From Sorangium cellulosum So ce56 (GTDB lineage Bacteria > Myxococcota_A > Polyangia > Polyangiales > Polyangiaceae), in contig NC_010162.1 in assembly GCF_000067165.1 (NCBI RefSeq), positions 1,364,001 through 1,428,000 on the forward strand: a stretch of DNA of 64,000 nt, written 5' to 3'. This document shows positions 61,313 to 64,000 of this stretch, piece after piece (the stretch's first letter is position 1; each line of letters starts with the position of its first letter). The notes below the pieces were generated by a model. The model was given only the letters and a program-made list of their open reading frames with translations. It did no database searches and had not been told where the DNA came from. The position numbers and the translations under genes were made by a program.

Positions 61313-62932
61313 ATGAGCGGCCTGTACGAGCTCCTTGCGAGAGAAGAGCTGCTCCTGCTCTTCACCGTCATCCTGCTCGGGCTGGGGCTCGGCCGGCTGG
61401 AATATCGCGGCTTGCGGCTCGGGATGGCCGGCGTCCTGTTCGCGGGCCTGGGGCTCAGCGCCTGGCTGCACCCTCTGGGAGAGCTGGAGCTGGCGCCGCA
61501 GATCAAGGAGCTCGGCCTGCTGCTGTTCGTGTACTGTGTCGGCCTCTCCAGCGGTCCCGGCTTCTTCGCCGCGTGGCGCAGCCGCGGTCTGGGGATGAAC
61601 CTGGCGTGCGCCGCGGCGCTCGCCTGGGGGGCGCTGCTCGCGTGTGTCGCGGGCTGGCTCTTCGGGTTGAACCGCGCGCAGATCGCCGGCCTGTTCTGCG
61701 GGGCCCTGACCAATACACCGGCGCTCGGCGCCGTCAGCAGCCGGCTCTCCGGCACCGCGCTCGAGGCGATCCCCGCGCTCGCCTACTCGCTGACCTACCC
61801 GGCGGGTGTGCTGGGGGCGCTCCTGCTCGGACGTGGCTTCGCGAAGTGGCGCCGCGACGAGCTCGCCGGCGAGGTCGCGCGGCAAGCCGCGTCGCGCGCC
61901 GCGATCGAGTCGAGGAGCGTCGAGGTCACGAACCCCCGCGTGCTGGGACATTCGATCGGGGAGCTGCGCGTGCGCGACGAGTTCGGGGTCGTGGTCTCCC
62001 GCCTCCGGCGTGGTGAGGTCGACTCGGTCCCGAACAAGTATACGGTGCTTCACGCGGGTGACGTGATTACGGTGGTCGGCACCCTGGCGTCGATTCAATC
62101 CGCCATCGAGTTCTTCGGGAGGGTCGCGAGCGAGCGTCTGGAGCTGCGCCGCGACAGGGTCGACATGCGCCGGGTCCTCGTCTCGAAGCGCGAGTTCGTC
62201 GGGCTCACGCTGGGCGAGCTCGACCTCGCGCGTCGATTCAACGCCCAGGTGACGCGCCTGCGCCGGGGCGACCTCGACTTGATCCCCTCCGACGAGCTCC
62301 GCCTGGAGCTGGGGGACCGCCTTCGCGTCGTGGCGCCCGTCGAGCGCCTGGGCGAGCTCAGCCGTTTCCTCGGCGACTCGGAGCGCGAGATCGATGTCGA
62401 TTACGTCGCGCTGGCGGTGGGCCTCTGCGTCGGCCTGCTGTTGGCGCGGGTGCCCATCCCTCTCTTCGGGGCGTCGATCACGCTGGGGACCGCCGGAGGG
62501 CCGCTCGTGGCCGCGCTGATCTTCGGTCGCCTGGGGCGGACCGGCAAGCTGATGTGGGCGCTGCCGTACGAGGCGAACCTGAGCCTGCGAGAGATCGGGC
62601 TGCTCCTGTTCCTGGCGGGGGTCGGCGTGAACGCGGGGGGCAAGCTCGCGGGGCTGATGAACCGGGAGGGCCTGGCCATCCTCGCGATAGGCGCCTGCGT
62701 CACCGTGACGACGAGCGCGCTGGCGTTGGTCCTGATGCGGCGCTGGGGCGGGGCGGGCGTCGTGGCGGCGCTCGGAGGCGCGAGCGGCGTGCAGACCCAG
62801 CCGGCCACGCTGGCGGCGGCCTTCGAGCTGTCCCGGCGCTCCGAGGAGACGTACGTCGCGTACGCGCTGGTGTATCCGCTGGCGATGATCGGCAAGATCC
62901 TCATTGCGCAGCTGCTCGCGGTGCTGGCCTGA
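61313..62932 (+). CDS. YidE/YbjL-type transporter with two RCK_C domains (AAE family)
   Basis: A 539-aa membrane transporter of the aspartate:alanine exchanger-like (AAE) family. GAGGAACACG precedes the ATG. Five or six helices come first (LLLLFTVILLGLGLGRLEYRGL..., then GLFCGALTNTPALGAVSSRL). Two regulatory TrkA-C/RCK_C domains follow (about 200-280 and 285-365: VLGHSIGELRVRDEFGVVVSRLRRGE, then FVGLTLGELDLARRFNAQVTRLRRGD). Five or six more helices (DVDYVALAVGLCVGLLLARVPIPLFGASITLGTAGGPL and later GASGVQTQPATL) finish it. The two repeats of GA(x)TNTP- and GASGVQTQP-type motifs are family hallmarks. Substrate is not set; other members exchange amino acids or dicarboxylates. Confidence 0.9.
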   Translation: MSGLYELLAREELLLLFTVILLGLGLGRLEYRGLRLGMAGVLFAGLGLSAWLHPLGELELAPQIKELGLLLFVYCVGLSSGPGFFAAWRSRGLGMNLACAAALAWGALLACVAGWLFGLNRAQIAGLFCGALTNTPALGAVSSRLSGTALEAIPALAYSLTYPAGVLGALLLGRGFAKWRRDELAGEVARQAASRAAIESRSVEVTNPRVLGHSIGELRVRDEFGVVVSRLRRGEVDSVPNKYTVLHAGDVITVVGTLASIQSAIEFFGRVASERLELRRDRVDMRRVLVSKREFVGLTLGELDLARRFNAQVTRLRRGDLDLIPSDELRLELGDRLRVVAPVERLGELSRFLGDSEREIDVDYVALAVGLCVGLLLARVPIPLFGASITLGTAGGPLVAALIFGRLGRTGKLMWALPYEANLSLREIGLLLFLAGVGVNAGGKLAGLMNREGLAILAIGACVTVTTSALALVLMRRWGGAGVVAALGGASGVQTQPATLAAAFELSRRSEETYVAYALVYPLAMIGKILIAQLLAVLA

Positions 62933-62995
62933 GGTCGTCCCTCGACGACGCGTCGTCAGCGCGCGGCGCACCGGGTCGCGACGTAGCAAGATTCA

Positions 62996-63056
62996 CAGGG
63001 AGGCGGTGAGACGGGGAGTTGAATCCCATTCATTTCCCCGTCTCCCCGCCTCCCTG
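62996..63056. repeat. Dispersed GC-rich hairpin repeat, family A copy 2
   Basis: CAGGGAGGCGGTGAGACGGGGA pairs with TCCCCGTCTCCCCGCCTCCCTG around a loop of about 17 bases. The right arm matches the copy at 2,828-2,880 almost exactly. It sits between the transporter stop and the stop of the convergent MFS gene, where it may also terminate transcription. Confidence 0.8.
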
Positions 63057-63093
63057 TTCAATTATTCTTCTCTAAGAGTGGGGGTTGTCCTCC

Positions 63094-64000
63094 TCACGTC
63101 GTCGCAGCGGCCTCGGTCGTTCCGCCGCCGCCCGCGCTCTGCTCGGGATCTCGCTTCGCGTGCGGGAAGCGGTCCATGCGGCTGAGCACGGGGAAGCCGA
63201 GGGCCCACAGCGCGGCGACCACGACGGTGGCGCTGCCGCCGAGGAGGATGGCGGGGAGCAGGCCGAACCAGCTGGCGGTGAGGCCGGACTCGAACTCGCC
63301 GAGCTCGTTGGAGGCGCCGATGAACACCGCGTTGACCGCGCTCACCCGCCCTCGGATGGAGTCGGGCGTCTCGAACTGCACGAGGATGTGGCGGATATAG
63401 ACGCTCACCATGTCGCCTGCGCCGACGAGGAACAGGGCGATGAGCGCGACGGTGAAGCTCCGGGTCTGCCCGAGGGCGATGGTGGCGAGCCCGAACACCG
63501 CGACGCCGCCGAACATCCAGCGGCCCACCTGGCGCGTGATCGGCCGGAAGGCGAGGACGCCGGCGGTGATCGCGGCGCCCGCGGCCGGCGCCGTGCGGAG
63601 CAGGCCGAGGCCGGTCGGGCCGGCGTGGAGCACGTCGCGCGCATACGCGGGCAGGAGCGCGACCGCGCCGCCGAACAGCACCGCGAACAGGTCGAGCGAG
63701 ATCGCGCCGAGCACCGCCGGCTTCGACCAGACGAAGCGCAGCCCCTCCAGCACCGCGCTCCACGACGTCGGCTCGGCGCGCCTCGCCTGCCGGGTCGCGC
63801 GCACGAGGCTCATGAGCACGAGAGAGACGAGGAGCAGCGCCCCGACGGTCGAATACACGATCTTCGACCCGGCGAGGTAGAGGAGCCCGCCGAGCGTCGG
63901 CCCGACGATGACCGCGACATGAAAGCTCGATGAGCTGAGCGCGACCGCCTTGCTGAAGCTGTCCTGCGGCACCAGGTTCATCAGGATCGCCTGCTGCGCC
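63094..64000 (-). CDS. MFS transporter (EntS/MFS_3-like), partial
   Basis: The last 302 or so residues of a major facilitator protein; the N-terminal half lies beyond the window. About seven membrane helices are visible (VALSSSSFHVAVIVGPTLGGLLYL, VGALLLVSLVLMSLVRA, AISLDLFAVLFGGAVALLPAYA, LRTAPAAGAAITAGVLAF, VAVFGLATIALG, VALIALFLVGAGDMVSVYIRHILVQ, LGGSATVVVAALWALGFPVL). The motifs PDSIRGRVSAVNAVFIGASNELGEFESG and MVSVYIR are typical of the enterobactin-exporter/MFS_3 group, suggesting efflux of a small molecule. The last residues are a charged tail. It ends next to the family A hairpin repeat. Confidence 0.87.
   Translation of the reverse strand, partial: AQQAILMNLVPQDSFSKAVALSSSSFHVAVIVGPTLGGLLYLAGSKIVYSTVGALLLVSLVLMSLVRATRQARRAEPTSWSAVLEGLRFVWSKPAVLGAISLDLFAVLFGGAVALLPAYARDVLHAGPTGLGLLRTAPAAGAAITAGVLAFRPITRQVGRWMFGGVAVFGLATIALGQTRSFTVALIALFLVGAGDMVSVYIRHILVQFETPDSIRGRVSAVNAVFIGASNELGEFESGLTASWFGLLPAILLGGSATVVVAALWALGFPVLSRMDRFPHAKRDPEQSAGGGGTTEAAATT

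Overview
The window is about 64 kb of very GC-rich DNA with the marks of a large-genome myxobacterium, most likely Sorangium or another Polyangiaceae member. The signs are abundant secreted lipoproteins with Ser- or Gly-rich linkers, DUF1592/DUF1552 and DNRLRE proteins, a MYXO-CTERM-like sorting tail, Cys-rich repeats, eukaryote-like kinase remnants, GC-rich palindromic dispersed repeats and long antisense open frames. The species call is inference; no rRNA or tRNA gene was seen.

Layout. 1-2.7 kb: the end of a histidine kinase and a coupled membrane-protein pair (DUF2914 protein plus a decapeptide-repeat protein). 3-10.8 kb: a carbohydrate-degradation block with GH11 xylanase, GH30 hydrolase, CE1-type esterase, secreted aldose 1-epimerase and a DNRLRE-metallophosphoesterase. 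11-13 kb: a Kazal-domain lipoprotein and a decayed FG-GAP gene. 13-17.3 kb: an ATP-grasp/DUF455 ferritin-like pair, a tandem duplication of a DUF2325 gene with its control region, and two small conserved genes. 17.5-21 kb: a three-gene coupled run (SDR reductase, TMTC-like membrane glycosyltransferase, GIY-YIG protein). 21-28 kb: a VOC protein beside a kinase remnant, a GntR-TetR regulator divergent from a flavin monooxygenase with duplicated palindromic operators, and several hypothetical, lipoprotein and exonuclease genes.

28-35 kb: two copies of a promoter-like element, a 753-aa adhesin-like protein with eight Cys-rich repeats, a LolA-like protein, and an SDR/DUF1330 pair divergent from a LysR regulator. 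35.6-38.8 kb: a DUF1592-DUF1552 secreted pair. 38.9-51.6 kb: a MYXO-CTERM-like surface protein, GH67 alpha-glucuronidase, a methyltransferase whose upstream sequence carries a fragment of the CE15 gene, CBM2-CE15 glucuronoyl esterase and an 891-aa secreted protein with twin sandwich-like modules. 52.5-56 kb: a heparinase II/III-like lyase with a GH105-like hydrolase. 56.2-60.6 kb: a MacAB-type ABC operon in which every junction overlaps by four bases. 60.6-64 kb: a photoactive yellow protein homologue with all chromophore-pocket residues except T50, a YidE/AAE-type transporter and the end of an MFS exporter.

Taken together, GH11, GH30, CE1, GH67 and CE15 make a nearly complete extracellular kit for glucuronoxylan and lignin-carbohydrate linkages, and the lyase/GH105 pair adds uronic-acid polysaccharide breakdown. 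Most of these enzymes carry lipoboxes, so degradation probably happens at the cell surface. A shared LacI-like palindrome (about 8,993 and 42,395, with a weaker copy near 35,390) may connect distant genes in a regulon.
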